This document shows positions 43,735 to 51,910 of a DNA stretch of 64,000 nucleotides, piece by piece; positions within the stretch are counted from its first letter, which is position 1, and the number at the start of each line of letters is the position of its first letter. Made by a program: the position numbers and the translations under genes. The stretch covers positions 1-64,000 of the forward strand of contig DAOTXW010000040.1 in the NCBI GenBank assembly GCA_034435035.1. The letters are read 5' to 3'. A model generated the notes under the pieces. The model had not been told where the DNA came from. It was given only the letters and a program-made list of their open reading frames with translations, and ran no database searches. The stretch is from JAHEME01 sp034435035. GTDB taxonomy: Bacteria; Chloroflexota; Anaerolineae; Aggregatilineales; UBA3940.

Positions 43735-44081
43735 TAACCAGTGGGGCCAGGTGCGAAGTCAACATCCTCAACATGGATGTTGACTGCAATCACATCCATG
43801 CCAACCAGCTCTTGAATCGAGCGCGTGATGGACTGCTGCACCTCTCGGCTGACCTCGCGGATATTGGCGTCTGGCCTTACGATGAGGTAAATGTCGAGAG
43901 TGACCTGTGTCCCCTCAATAGCCAGCACTACGCCTGAACCCATCGGGTTGCTCCGGAACAAACGCCCGATTCCAACAGGGATAGCGCCCATCCGCGCGAC
44001 GCCGGGAACCTGAGTGGCAGCATGCGCCGCAATCGTGATCAGCACGCTGGGGGCAATGGTAATTGTATCCTGTGGCTGCAT
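43734..44081 (-). CDS. Asp23/Gls24-family protein (copy 1)
   Basis: This 115-aa protein starts with DTITIAPSVLITIAAHAATQVPGVARMG, then a beta-alpha domain with LDIYLIVRPDANIREVSREVQQSI. The family includes small cell-envelope or stress proteins, with no known enzymatic activity. A second copy is at 53607-53954. Here it lies between fabG and nusB. Confidence 0.88.
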   Translation of the reverse strand: MQPQDTITIAPSVLITIAAHAATQVPGVARMGAIPVGIGRLFRSNPMGSGVVLAIEGTQVTLDIYLIVRPDANIREVSREVQQSITRSIQELVGMDVIAVNIHVEDVDFAPGPTG

Positions 44082-44104
44082 AGTTATCTTCCTCTTGATG
44101 GGGC

Positions 44105-44854
44105 CTAGCCCATCACCATCCCACCATCCACGGACAGCACATGCCCGGTAATGTAGGCGGCCTCATCGGATGCCAGGAATGCTACTGCGTAGGCGACCTC
44201 CTGCGGAGTTCCCCAGCGTTTGAGTGGAATCGTCTCCAGTGAAGCGGCCTTGATTTCCTCGGGGACGGACTCCGTCAGATCGGTTGGGATGAAACCGGGT
44301 GCGACTGCATTGACGGTGATATTGCGGGCGGCGACCTCGCGGGCCAGCGCCTTCGTGAAGCCGATCAGGCCAGCCTTGCTGGCGCTGTAGTTGGTCTGCC
44401 CGGCATTGCCTGCGATCCCGGCCACGGAACTCATATTGATGATTCGCCCATACCGCTTACGGATCATAGCCTTGACCGCGGCCTTAGAGCAGTTGTAGGC
44501 ACTCTTCAGGTTGGTTGTGATGACTGCGTCCCAGTCCGCCTCCGGCATCATCATGATCACCATGTCGCGGGTCGTGCCGGCATTGTTGACCAGAATATCG
44601 AGCTGGCCATACTGATCGATCACACGCTTGATCAGGTCTTCTGCCTGGGAAAAATCGCTGACATCAGCTCTTAGGGCCAGTGCCTGCCCGCCGGCCGACT
44701 GAATAGTGCTGGCCACTTCCTCCGCGGCTGCTGCATTGCTATGGTAGTTGACAACCACCAGGGCGCCGCGCTGCGCCAGTTCAACCGCCACAGCACGGCC
44801 AATTCCCCTGGACCCTCCGGTGACGATGGCAACACGGCCTTCAAGATGGCTCAT
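44105..44854 (-). CDS. fabG: 3-oxoacyl-[acyl-carrier-protein] reductase
   Basis: This is a 249-aa short-chain dehydrogenase. The NADPH-binding motif TGGSRGIGRAVAVEL, NNAGTTRD, catalytic Ser in NMSSVAGIAGNAGQTNYSASK with Tyr and Lys, and PGFIPTDLTE are all typical. It reduces beta-ketoacyl-ACP in fatty-acid elongation. The start is the ATG at 44854; codons upstream are unconserved. It lies 79 nt after fabD. Confidence 0.93.
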   Translation of the reverse strand: MSHLEGRVAIVTGGSRGIGRAVAVELAQRGALVVVNYHSNAAAAEEVASTIQSAGGQALALRADVSDFSQAEDLIKRVIDQYGQLDILVNNAGTTRDMVIMMMPEADWDAVITTNLKSAYNCSKAAVKAMIRKRYGRIINMSSVAGIAGNAGQTNYSASKAGLIGFTKALAREVAARNITVNAVAPGFIPTDLTESVPEEIKAASLETIPLKRWGTPQEVAYAVAFLASDEAAYITGHVLSVDGGMVMG

Positions 44855-44933
44855 AATCAGTGGCTCCAGATGCTGGCAACAGGCTGTGAACAAGGCCGCA
44901 TTGTACCATCGCGCGGTGCGGGCGACAAACGAC

Positions 44934-45887
44934 CTACAGCGCCCGGGCAGCCTCGATGCCTTCGGATGAGTCGACGACTTGCACTGTGGCATCGCGGCTG
45001 ATGCGCCGGATCAGCCCTTTCAGTACATCCTTGCTGCCCAGCTCAATGAAGGTGTTGATGCCGGCGGCCAGCATGGTCTGCACGCTTTCTGTCCAGCGAA
45101 CGCGGGACGTTAGCTGGTTGCTCAGTTCTTCGCGAATGTCTGCTGCGGTGCGCAGGGGTTGCGCGCCGGTATTCCCTACCACAGACACCTGCGGCTCCTC
45201 GAACCGCGTTGACTCCAGGGCCGCACGGAACTCCGCCTGAGCGCGCGCCATCAGCGGCGAATGTGCCGCGATGCTGACCGGGAGCCTGACCACGCGTTTG
45301 GCACCGGCTGCTGCTGCCCGCTGCATTGCATCTGACAGGGTGGCTTCGTCGCCGGCAATCACCACCTGACCGGGACAGTTATCATTGGCCACGACGACAA
45401 CGCCGCCGGTGGTTTTGCAGGCGGCTTCGCAAATAGCCTCAGCCTCGGAGATTTCTGGCCCCAGCAGAGCCGCCATCCCTCCCGGGCTATGCTGGTCGGC
45501 GTCGCGCATCAATTCGCCGCGCCGACGTACCAGTTGCAGCCCATCGGGAAAGCTCATCGCGCCTGCAGCGGTCAGCGCGGTGAGCTCGCCGAGGCTGTGA
45601 CCAGCCGTGAACGCCGGGCGGAAGGAGCCGCCCAGTACGGTCTCATGGAGGACCCGCAGCGCAGCGATCCCGCACACGTACAGAGCCGGCTGAGTATTAA
45701 CCGTTTCGGACAGCACGGTTTCGGGACCCTCAAAACACAGGGCTGACAGCCGGATCCCCAGGATATCGTCGGCTTCTTCAAACGTCTGCCGTGCGATGTG
45801 ATAGGTCTCAGCAAGCTCACGCCCCATGCCGACAAACTGCGAGCCCTGTCCCGGAAAGATCAGCGCGGTGGTGGCAGCATTCAGCAT
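44934..45887 (-). CDS. fabD: Malonyl-CoA-ACP transacylase
   Basis: This is a 317-aa protein. ALIFPGQGSQFVGMG is the N-terminal motif, the nucleophile Ser is in AGHSLGELTALTAAG, and the catalytic His is in SIAAHSPLM. It loads malonyl onto acyl carrier protein. The start ATG at 45887 follows GAGGAAACCACAT. It begins 30 nt past the terminator-like hairpin that follows rpmF. Confidence 0.93.
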   Translation of the reverse strand: MLNAATTALIFPGQGSQFVGMGRELAETYHIARQTFEEADDILGIRLSALCFEGPETVLSETVNTQPALYVCGIAALRVLHETVLGGSFRPAFTAGHSLGELTALTAAGAMSFPDGLQLVRRRGELMRDADQHSPGGMAALLGPEISEAEAICEAACKTTGGVVVVANDNCPGQVVIAGDEATLSDAMQRAAAAGAKRVVRLPVSIAAHSPLMARAQAEFRAALESTRFEEPQVSVVGNTGAQPLRTAADIREELSNQLTSRVRWTESVQTMLAAGINTFIELGSKDVLKGLIRRISRDATVQVVDSSEGIEAARAL

Positions 45888-45916
45888 ATGTGGTTTCCTC
45901 GGTGGACCATGGAGAT

Positions 45917-45953
45917 GCAAACAAAAGACCGCGTCCCATGAAGGGGCACGGTC
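45917..45953 (-). terminator. Terminator-like hairpin between rpmF and fabD
   Basis: On the minus strand GACCGTGCCC pairs with GGGACGCGGTC (one mismatch, one wobble; loop about 6 nt), followed by TTTTGTTT. This looks like a rho-independent terminator after rpmF. Because only about 30 nt remain before fabD, it may act as an attenuator that passes some transcripts into fabD-fabG. Confidence 0.65.
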
Positions 45954-45992
45954 CACGTGAGCGCAGGCAGCGTGCGGCCAGCCTCGATCCAG

Positions 45993-46175
45993 CTACTCCG
46001 ACACCTCAAATATCTCACGGCCCCGGTAGTAACCACAGCTGGGGCACACGGAGTGCGGGCGCTTCTTCTCACCGCAGTTGTCACAGGGGACAAGCGCGAC
46101 GGGATGTAGCTGGTCGTGCAGGCGGCGGCGATCCCGGCGCCCCTTGGACAACTTGCGCTTCGGTAGCGCACCCAT
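45993..46175 (-). CDS. rpmF: 50S ribosomal protein L32, zinc form
   Basis: This is a 60-aa L32 starting MGALPKRKLSKGRRDRRRLH. Cys31, Cys34, Cys44 and Cys47 form the zinc ribbon. In many bacteria rpmF is linked to fatty-acid synthesis genes, as here with fabD and fabG, although plsX, fabH and acpP are absent. A consensus promoter lies at 46232-46259. Confidence 0.95.
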   Translation of the reverse strand: MGALPKRKLSKGRRDRRRLHDQLHPVALVPCDNCGEKKRPHSVCPSCGYYRGREIFEVSE

Positions 46176-46205
46176 GGCAGCTTACTCCTCATCCTCTCAA
46201 AATCA

Positions 46206-46224
46206 ACCCGGTTCTGGACCGGGT
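46206..46224 (-). promoter_or_regulatory. Leader hairpin of rpmF
   Basis: In the rpmF leader on the minus strand, ACCCGG pairs with CCGGGT around a 7-nt loop, followed by TGATTTTG. It lies between the promoter and the gene, and could be an attenuator or a ribosomal-protein binding site. Confidence 0.4.
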
Positions 46225-46231
46225 ACGATAC

Positions 46232-46259
46232 ATTATAACGGGCCACGCCGCAGTGTCAA
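46232..46259 (-). promoter_or_regulatory. Consensus promoter of rpmF
   Basis: TTGACA (46259-46254) and TATAAT (46237-46232) are both perfect, with a 16-bp spacer on the minus strand. Transcription should start near 46225, about 50 nt before rpmF. The promoter separates rpmF-fab from the coaD/DivIVA-like genes upstream. Confidence 0.8.
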
Positions 46260-46297
46260 GGCAAGGCGCATGGGGAGGCGAACCCATAGCCTGCCTG

Positions 46298-46855
46298 TCA
46301 ATCGCGGCGGCTTGACACGCGCTCGATCTCCATGGGCTCAGCCGAAGTGTCGAGTGTGGATGGCGTATCGATATCCGAGCCTCGCTGGCCCCGCGCCGAA
46401 GGGCGTGACTGGGATTCCCGCTTGACATGGGCAATCCCATTGTTCACCACGGTCAGCGTGCGGTTCAGTGCATCCTGTAGATCGGAAAGCACATCCATTA
46501 CATACTGATCCGCCTCGGCGCGGATGGCATCTGCTTCCTGGCGGCCCTGCTCAATAATGCTGGCAGCGCGAGCCTGCGCAGCCTGCGTAATGCTGTCGCG
46601 CTGGATCAGCGTCTCGCTCTTCTCACGCGCCAGCTCCCGGATGCGTGCTGCTTCTTCATTAGCCTGGGCCATTATGCGGTCGCGCTCGCGCAGGACGCGC
46701 TTGGCTTTCTCGATCTCTTCAGGGACAGAGATCCGCATCTGGTCGATGAGTTCCAGAGCGCGCTGCTCATCGATGACCGTCTGCCCCGTGAAAGGGATAT
46801 GACGGCCGGAGTTCAGGAGCTCCTCCAGTCGATCCACCAGGTGTTGGATATCCAC
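46298..46855 (-). CDS. DivIVA-like coiled-coil protein
   Basis: This is a 185-aa protein. A short N-terminal region (VDIQHLVDRLEELLNSGRHIPFTG) is followed by a long coiled coil (EEIEKAKRVLRERDRIMAQA, AASIIEQGRQEADAIRAEADQ), then a polar tail. Similar proteins often lie between coaD and rpmF and are grouped with DivIVA/cell-division or ATP synthase b-like proteins. The start is GTG at 46855 because AGGAGG lies immediately upstream. A GTG at 46876 is in frame. Confidence 0.75.
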   Translation of the reverse strand: MDIQHLVDRLEELLNSGRHIPFTGQTVIDEQRALELIDQMRISVPEEIEKAKRVLRERDRIMAQANEEAARIRELAREKSETLIQRDSITQAAQARAASIIEQGRQEADAIRAEADQYVMDVLSDLQDALNRTLTVVNNGIAHVKRESQSRPSARGQRGSDIDTPSTLDTSAEPMEIERVSSRRD

Positions 46856-46899
46856 GCTCGCCTCCTCGCTGTTCACTTGCGGCCTGCTGCGGACGCAAG

Positions 46900-47433
46900 T
46901 CAGTCCCTTAAGGATACCATATCAACAGAACCTGCTGCATCATCGCCTAATTCCCTAAAACGCGCAAGCAGGGCCTGGTTCACGTGCGGCGGCACCATAC
47001 TGCTGACATCCCCGCCCAGCGATGCGATCTCACGGACCGTGCTGGAGGCGATGTGCATATGCTGCTCGCTGGACATCAGCGCCACGACCTCAATCTCAGG
47101 CGCCAGGCGCCGGTTAGCCAGCGCCATACGAAATTCTAGTTCAAAATCCGAGAATACGCGCAATCCACGGACGATTGCCTGTGCCCCCACCGAGCGTGCG
47201 AAGTCCACCGTCAGCCCGCTGTAGCGCTGCACACGGATGCGGGGCGCTGTGCTGAGCGCCTGCTCAACGAGAGTCAGCCGTTCGTCAATGCTGAACAGAA
47301 GCTGTTTCATAGGGCGGTCGTAGACTCCGACGATCACTTCGTCAAAGATGCTTGCCGCCCGCAGTGCAATGTCGATATGGCCATCATGGATAGGATCAAA
47401 GCTGGCCGGGAAGATCGCCCTGCGGAAAGTCAT
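46900..47433 (-). CDS. coaD: Phosphopantetheine adenylyltransferase
   Basis: This is a 177-aa CoaD, the penultimate step of coenzyme A synthesis. The nucleotidyl-transferase motif is FPASFDPIHDGHIDIA, and SGLTVDFARSVGAQAIVRGLR and SSTVREIASLGGDVSSMVP are family features. The start is the ATG at 47433. It lies 28 nt after recG on the same strand. Confidence 0.92.
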   Translation of the reverse strand: MTFRRAIFPASFDPIHDGHIDIALRAASIFDEVIVGVYDRPMKQLLFSIDERLTLVEQALSTAPRIRVQRYSGLTVDFARSVGAQAIVRGLRVFSDFELEFRMALANRRLAPEIEVVALMSSEQHMHIASSTVREIASLGGDVSSMVPPHVNQALLARFRELGDDAAGSVDMVSLRD

Positions 47434-47461
47434 ATAGCCTGCTCTCTGTGCGTCAGGAATG

Positions 47462-50083
47462 TCAACTGATGTCAGCTGATTCCAGCCGGGCGCTGACAGC
47501 ATCTACCAGCCTGGCGAGCGGCTCATGTTCCGGCATCTCCAGCAGCGGATCGCGCTCGAATACTGCCCGGGCATGCCGCTGGACTTCCTCCACCATGGGG
47601 ATGTTGATGAGGGCTTCCAGCTCGCTCGCAATGAACCCATGACCACTCTGATGGGTTCCCAGCAGGTCGCCAGCGCCGCGTATCTCCATATCCAGCTCTG
47701 CCAGCTTGAACCCGTCAGTGATCTCTTCCAGCTTCGCCAGGCGCTCGTCACGCTCCGCAAATGCTCTGTCGGACACCAGCAGGCAGTAGCCTTCGTACGC
47801 GCCCCTGCCCACCCGTCCGCGCAGCTGATGCAGCTGAGCCAGGCCGAACCAGTTGGCCCCATCGACCATCATCACCGAGGCATTCGGTACGTCGATGCCT
47901 ACCTCGATCACACTGGTGCTGACCAGGATATCGAGCTCTGCCGCATAGAAGGCTGCCATCACAGCTTCCTTCTCGTCCGGGCGCATCTGCCCATGCAGCA
48001 GGCCGATCCTCAGATCGCGGAAGACCGTTTGCCGGAGACGCTCATAACCTGCGAGTGCCGAACCCATCTCGCCATCTTCGCCTTCCTCGATCCGCGGGTA
48101 GATGATGAACGCCTGCCGCCCCTGGGCAATCTGGCTGCGGATGAAGGCATAAGCGCGCTCACGTTCCTTCGGCTGCAGGACGCGGGTGCTGACTTCCTGC
48201 CGCTCTGGCGGCATTTCGTCCAGAATGGTCAGATCGAGGTCGGCATGAAAAGCCAGCGCCAGGGTACGAGGTATGGGTGTGGCTGTCATCACGAGCAGGT
48301 GCGGGTTGCCGCCGGCTGCTTTGTTGCGCAGCGCGCCCCGCTGCGCCACCCCGAAGCGGTGCTGCTCATCAATGATGGCCAGCCCGAGGTTGGCAAAGGC
48401 GACCCATTCCTGGATGACGGCATGCGTGCCCACCAACACATTGATCGCGCCTGATGCCAGCCCGCGATAGATATCCTCACGCTGCTGACCGGCAGTGCTG
48501 CTGGTCAGCAGCGCCAGGCGTGCCTGTTCGCGCAGCGGGCCGCCTGCCAGCAGCGACTGCAGCCCGGTATAAATCTGCTCAGCCAGGATGCTGGTAGGCG
48601 CCATGATCGCTGCCTGGGCGCCGCCCTGGACCGCGATCGCGATGGCCGCCGCTGCCACAAATGTCTTACCGCTGCCGACATCCCCTTGAAGCAGCCGGTT
48701 CATGGGGATGTCGAGCGCCATGTCGCGGCGGATGTCCTCAATGGCACGCTGCTGAGCCCCGGTCAGCGCGAACGGCGCGCTGGCCTCGAGGGCCTGCAGC
48801 CAGCCGTCATCGACCGCCAGAGGCACACCGCGCCGGGACCGCCAATGGTGCCGCTGGCGCAGCCTGGCCAGGTACAGGACAATCAGTTCGTCAAATACCA
48901 TCCGGCGTTTCGCCGCTTCCAGATCCTCCGGGCTGTCCGGGAAGTGCATCTGGGCTACTGCATCGCCGTAATCCATCAGGTCAGCCGCTTCGCGCACCTC
49001 CAGCGGCAGGTGATCGGGAAGGAGAGGCGCCCAGGCATCCACCACGCTGCGCACCAGGTTCCGCATGATGCGCTGACTCAACCCCCGGGTCAGCGCGTAA
49101 ACCGGCACTATACGTCCGGTGTTCAGGTCCTCGGATTCCAGCGGCTCCACTTCGGGTGAGTTCATCACCAGACGGCCCAGATACTGGCCTGTTTTGCCGC
49201 TGACCACTACCTGCGCCCCTTCTTTCAGCTGCTGCTCCATCCAGGGCTGGTTGAACCAGTTCAGCCGGATGGCTCCGGTGCTGTCGGTAAGGAAGGCTTC
49301 GACGCGCCTGGTGCCCTGCTGCATCGTCACAGAGCGTATCCGCTCAAGCGTCCCGATCGATCGGATCTTCTCGCCGGGCTTCAGATTCCCGATCGTCTCA
49401 AACTTGTTGTAATCATCGTGGCGGCGCGGGAATGCAAACAGAATATCACGTACCGTGTGGATTCCCAGCCGGCCCAGCTGCTCAGCCCGTGTTGCGCCAA
49501 TGCCCCGCAGCGACTCCGCGGGTTCGTTCAGCGCCTCGAGAGCCTCCTGAGTTGCCGGGGTGCGCTGCTGCCATGCGTAGCCGCGCCGCTCGCGGACTGA
49601 CTGAGGCGCAGCGACAGGCTCCGGGGCCGTCTGTACGGCCGCACTGTACCAGTCGTCGAACATATCCGTATCGAAGTCGCGCGGCTCCGCGCGGGCCTCA
49701 TCACGGTGCTGTGCGGACGCGCGAGCGGCTGTCTGCGGGCGCGAGTCCGTGTAGGGAACCGTGGCTGGCTCAAGTTGTTCAGCGGGCGCCGGTGATGGTG
49801 ATTCCATGACCTCTTCTTCGCCATCTACCGGCCCAGTTGCCAGCGCGATGATCGCCTCAATCATATCGGGGCGGGCATCTTCCGGGATCTGCTCGTACTC
49901 GCGCAGGTGATCGGCTATCTGGTCCACCAGCCGATGATGGGCCTCGCTCTTTGCCTGGCTGTGCGCCTCACGCGCCCAGTGGAACGCAAAGCGGCCCAGA
50001 CCGCCGATGACTGCCCGATTCTGGTAGCCTTTGCTCTGCTCGAGCCAAAGGATCTTGACAAGTGTCTGTAGTGATGAGGCCAT
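47462..50083 (-). CDS. recG: ATP-dependent DNA helicase RecG with N-terminal extension
   Basis: This is an 873-aa protein. Residues about 1-180 are an extension (an ordered N-terminal part of about 85 residues, then a Pro/Glu-rich linker). A helix-hairpin-helix-like RGIGATRAEQLGRLGIHTVRDILFAFPRRHDD, the OB-type wedge domain, Walker A LLQGDVGSGKTFVA, the DEQH box IDEQHRFG and C-terminal QLRGRVGRG follow. RecG remodels stalled replication forks. It sits between the DegV genes and coaD. Confidence 0.94.
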   Translation of the reverse strand: MASSLQTLVKILWLEQSKGYQNRAVIGGLGRFAFHWAREAHSQAKSEAHHRLVDQIADHLREYEQIPEDARPDMIEAIIALATGPVDGEEEVMESPSPAPAEQLEPATVPYTDSRPQTAARASAQHRDEARAEPRDFDTDMFDDWYSAAVQTAPEPVAAPQSVRERRGYAWQQRTPATQEALEALNEPAESLRGIGATRAEQLGRLGIHTVRDILFAFPRRHDDYNKFETIGNLKPGEKIRSIGTLERIRSVTMQQGTRRVEAFLTDSTGAIRLNWFNQPWMEQQLKEGAQVVVSGKTGQYLGRLVMNSPEVEPLESEDLNTGRIVPVYALTRGLSQRIMRNLVRSVVDAWAPLLPDHLPLEVREAADLMDYGDAVAQMHFPDSPEDLEAAKRRMVFDELIVLYLARLRQRHHWRSRRGVPLAVDDGWLQALEASAPFALTGAQQRAIEDIRRDMALDIPMNRLLQGDVGSGKTFVAAAAIAIAVQGGAQAAIMAPTSILAEQIYTGLQSLLAGGPLREQARLALLTSSTAGQQREDIYRGLASGAINVLVGTHAVIQEWVAFANLGLAIIDEQHRFGVAQRGALRNKAAGGNPHLLVMTATPIPRTLALAFHADLDLTILDEMPPERQEVSTRVLQPKERERAYAFIRSQIAQGRQAFIIYPRIEEGEDGEMGSALAGYERLRQTVFRDLRIGLLHGQMRPDEKEAVMAAFYAAELDILVSTSVIEVGIDVPNASVMMVDGANWFGLAQLHQLRGRVGRGAYEGYCLLVSDRAFAERDERLAKLEEITDGFKLAELDMEIRGAGDLLGTHQSGHGFIASELEALINIPMVEEVQRHARAVFERDPLLEMPEHEPLARLVDAVSARLESADIS

Positions 50084-50118
50084 AGGTCTCTCAGGTGGCA
50101 GGGTTATCCTGCATCCAG

Positions 50119-50964
50119 TCAGGTGCTTGGCCGGGCGACAACCGCTGCGATTCCCAGTGCATGCGGCCCGACGTGCGCGCCGATAGCGGTGGTGGCGTTG
50201 ACGATCAGCACACCGGCCGGGCAGGACAATCTGGAATAGATCTGATCCAGGAACTCATGGGCTCCCTGTGTGTATTGCGTATGCATGATCGCGAGTCGTT
50301 CAATGGGGGCCAGCGCCAGTGTCCGCTCACGCAGGCTGATGACTGCCCGCGACCATGTCCTTAACCGCGCCAGGGTTGAGACGGCGCCTGCCCTGAGCTC
50401 AATCAGAGGCTTGAGGCTCAGCAGGCTGGCTAACCCCGCCTGAACCATGTTGATACGGCCGCTGCGAGCCAGAAACTCCACAGTATTGAGAAGAGCGTAG
50501 AAGCGTATCCGGCTCAACGTATCCTGCACACAGTGTAGCACACCTTGCAGGCTCTCGCTCCGGCGGGCTGCCTCAGCGGCGGCCAGAGCCGCCCAGCCGA
50601 GCCCCATGCTGACCTGCCCGCTGTCAACAATGTGAATCCGATCAGGCGCCAGCTGGGCCGCTGCCACCCGGGCAGAGTTTACGATGCTGCTCAGGCGCCC
50701 GGATACATGAATCGATACCACCTGCTGCGCCTGCCCCAGTGCTGCCTCATAGGCTCGCAGGAAGCTCCCGGGAGCGGGCGCGGCCGTGGTCGGCGGAGTG
50801 CTCATTTGGGGCAGCCTTTCATAGAATGCCTCGCGCGAGAGGCTGACGCCATCTTCGAACGTCTCGTCGCCGATGTGCAGCATTGCGGGCACAATCAGGA
50901 TGCCGGCTTCCTCAGCGATCGCAGCGGGGATATCGCAGGTGCTGTCCGTTATGATCGCGATCAC
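50119..50964 (-). CDS. fakB: DegV/FakB fatty-acid-binding protein (copy 2)
   Basis: This 281-aa protein starts at GTG 50964 (IAIITDSTCDIPAAIAEEAGI) after GAGGAGGTG. MSTPPTTAAPAPGSF, VVSIHVSGRLSSIVNSARVAA and VDSGQVSMGLG match the DegV family. FakB proteins present fatty acids to the kinase FakA. It lies next to another DegV gene and a FakA-like gene. Confidence 0.88.
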   Translation of the reverse strand: MIAIITDSTCDIPAAIAEEAGILIVPAMLHIGDETFEDGVSLSREAFYERLPQMSTPPTTAAPAPGSFLRAYEAALGQAQQVVSIHVSGRLSSIVNSARVAAAQLAPDRIHIVDSGQVSMGLGWAALAAAEAARRSESLQGVLHCVQDTLSRIRFYALLNTVEFLARSGRINMVQAGLASLLSLKPLIELRAGAVSTLARLRTWSRAVISLRERTLALAPIERLAIMHTQYTQGAHEFLDQIYSRLSCPAGVLIVNATTAIGAHVGPHALGIAAVVARPST

Positions 50965-51010
50965 AGAATCACCTCCTCTGCAGCCCGGGGGTAGGGGCAG
51001 TACGCCCCGG

Positions 51011-51883
51011 CTAGTCAAGCATCTCGTCGTCGCCGGCACCCTCCATCACTGCAATCCCCATTCCATCCGGCCCTATCAGTGTGGCGATCAGGGGCTCGTA
51101 CAGAAGCACAGGAACCTGGACGCGGGCGAATTCCAGCGCCAGCCGATCCTGAAGCATGCGGGTGCGGTCGGTGGATCGCAGGGTGCTCTGCAGGATGCTC
51201 AAACGCTCCAGGTGCGTGAACTCGGCAATAAACTCAATCATCTTTTCGATGGCCTGCGAGTGGGTGCGTGCCTTCTCCATCGTGATCAACCGCCCATCCT
51301 CAACGGTCAGGATAGGCTTGATCTCAAGCATCTCCCCCAGGATGGCCTGTGTCCTTCCAATCAGGCCGGTGCGCTGAATGGTGTCGAGGGTGTCAACATA
51401 GTAGATGCTGTACAGGCGCGGGATCACCGCGCGCGCAACGCGCACCACTTCGTCCAGGTTGGCTCCCATATCCGCCGCTTCCGTCACTGCCTGGACCAGA
51501 TACCCCAGCGTGACAGATGTAGTCTGGGAGTCGATCACGGCGATCTCGCAGCGGCCAAGCAAGGACATCCGCGCCAGCTGAGCCCGGGCAAAGGTCTCGG
51601 TGAGGTGCTGCGAATGGATCAGGACACAGATCTGATCGGTCTCCCGGCTTAGCTCGCGGTAGGTGCGTTCCAGAGTGCTTACCGGGGGGGCGGAGACGTA
51701 TGCCTGCGCCTGGGTGTGCCGCAGCCGTTGGAACATCTCCTCAGCTGATATATCAATGCCGTCACGGAACACCTGATCCCCGAGATGGACGTTCAACGGC
51801 ACAACCCTGATGCCGTAGTCCTGTATATAGTGAGGATCTTCAAAGGTGGCGGTGCTGTCAGTTACAATGCGGACTTTCGCCAC
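51011..51883 (-). CDS. fakB: DegV/FakB fatty-acid-binding protein (copy 1)
   Basis: This is a 290-aa DegV-family protein: KVRIVTDSTATFEDPHYIQ, the Asp-Ser pair near the N-terminus, VIDSQTTSVTLG and a C-terminal fatty-acid pocket domain. It lies 27 nt after fakA. Two FakB paralogues beside one FakA suggest different acyl-chain preferences, as known for staphylococcal FakB1/FakB2. That is inference from the family. Confidence 0.88.
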   Translation of the reverse strand: MAKVRIVTDSTATFEDPHYIQDYGIRVVPLNVHLGDQVFRDGIDISAEEMFQRLRHTQAQAYVSAPPVSTLERTYRELSRETDQICVLIHSQHLTETFARAQLARMSLLGRCEIAVIDSQTTSVTLGYLVQAVTEAADMGANLDEVVRVARAVIPRLYSIYYVDTLDTIQRTGLIGRTQAILGEMLEIKPILTVEDGRLITMEKARTHSQAIEKMIEFIAEFTHLERLSILQSTLRSTDRTRMLQDRLALEFARVQVPVLLYEPLIATLIGPDGMGIAVMEGAGDDEMLD

Positions 51884-51910
51884 GCTATCCTCCGCTTAAG
51901 GGCGGCTGCT

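Noticed and set aside
45791..46315. Plus-strand open frame across the rpmF region
   Set aside because: It is antisense to rpmF and the start of fabD, and crosses the rpmF promoter and terminator. Its composition is unlike a real protein.
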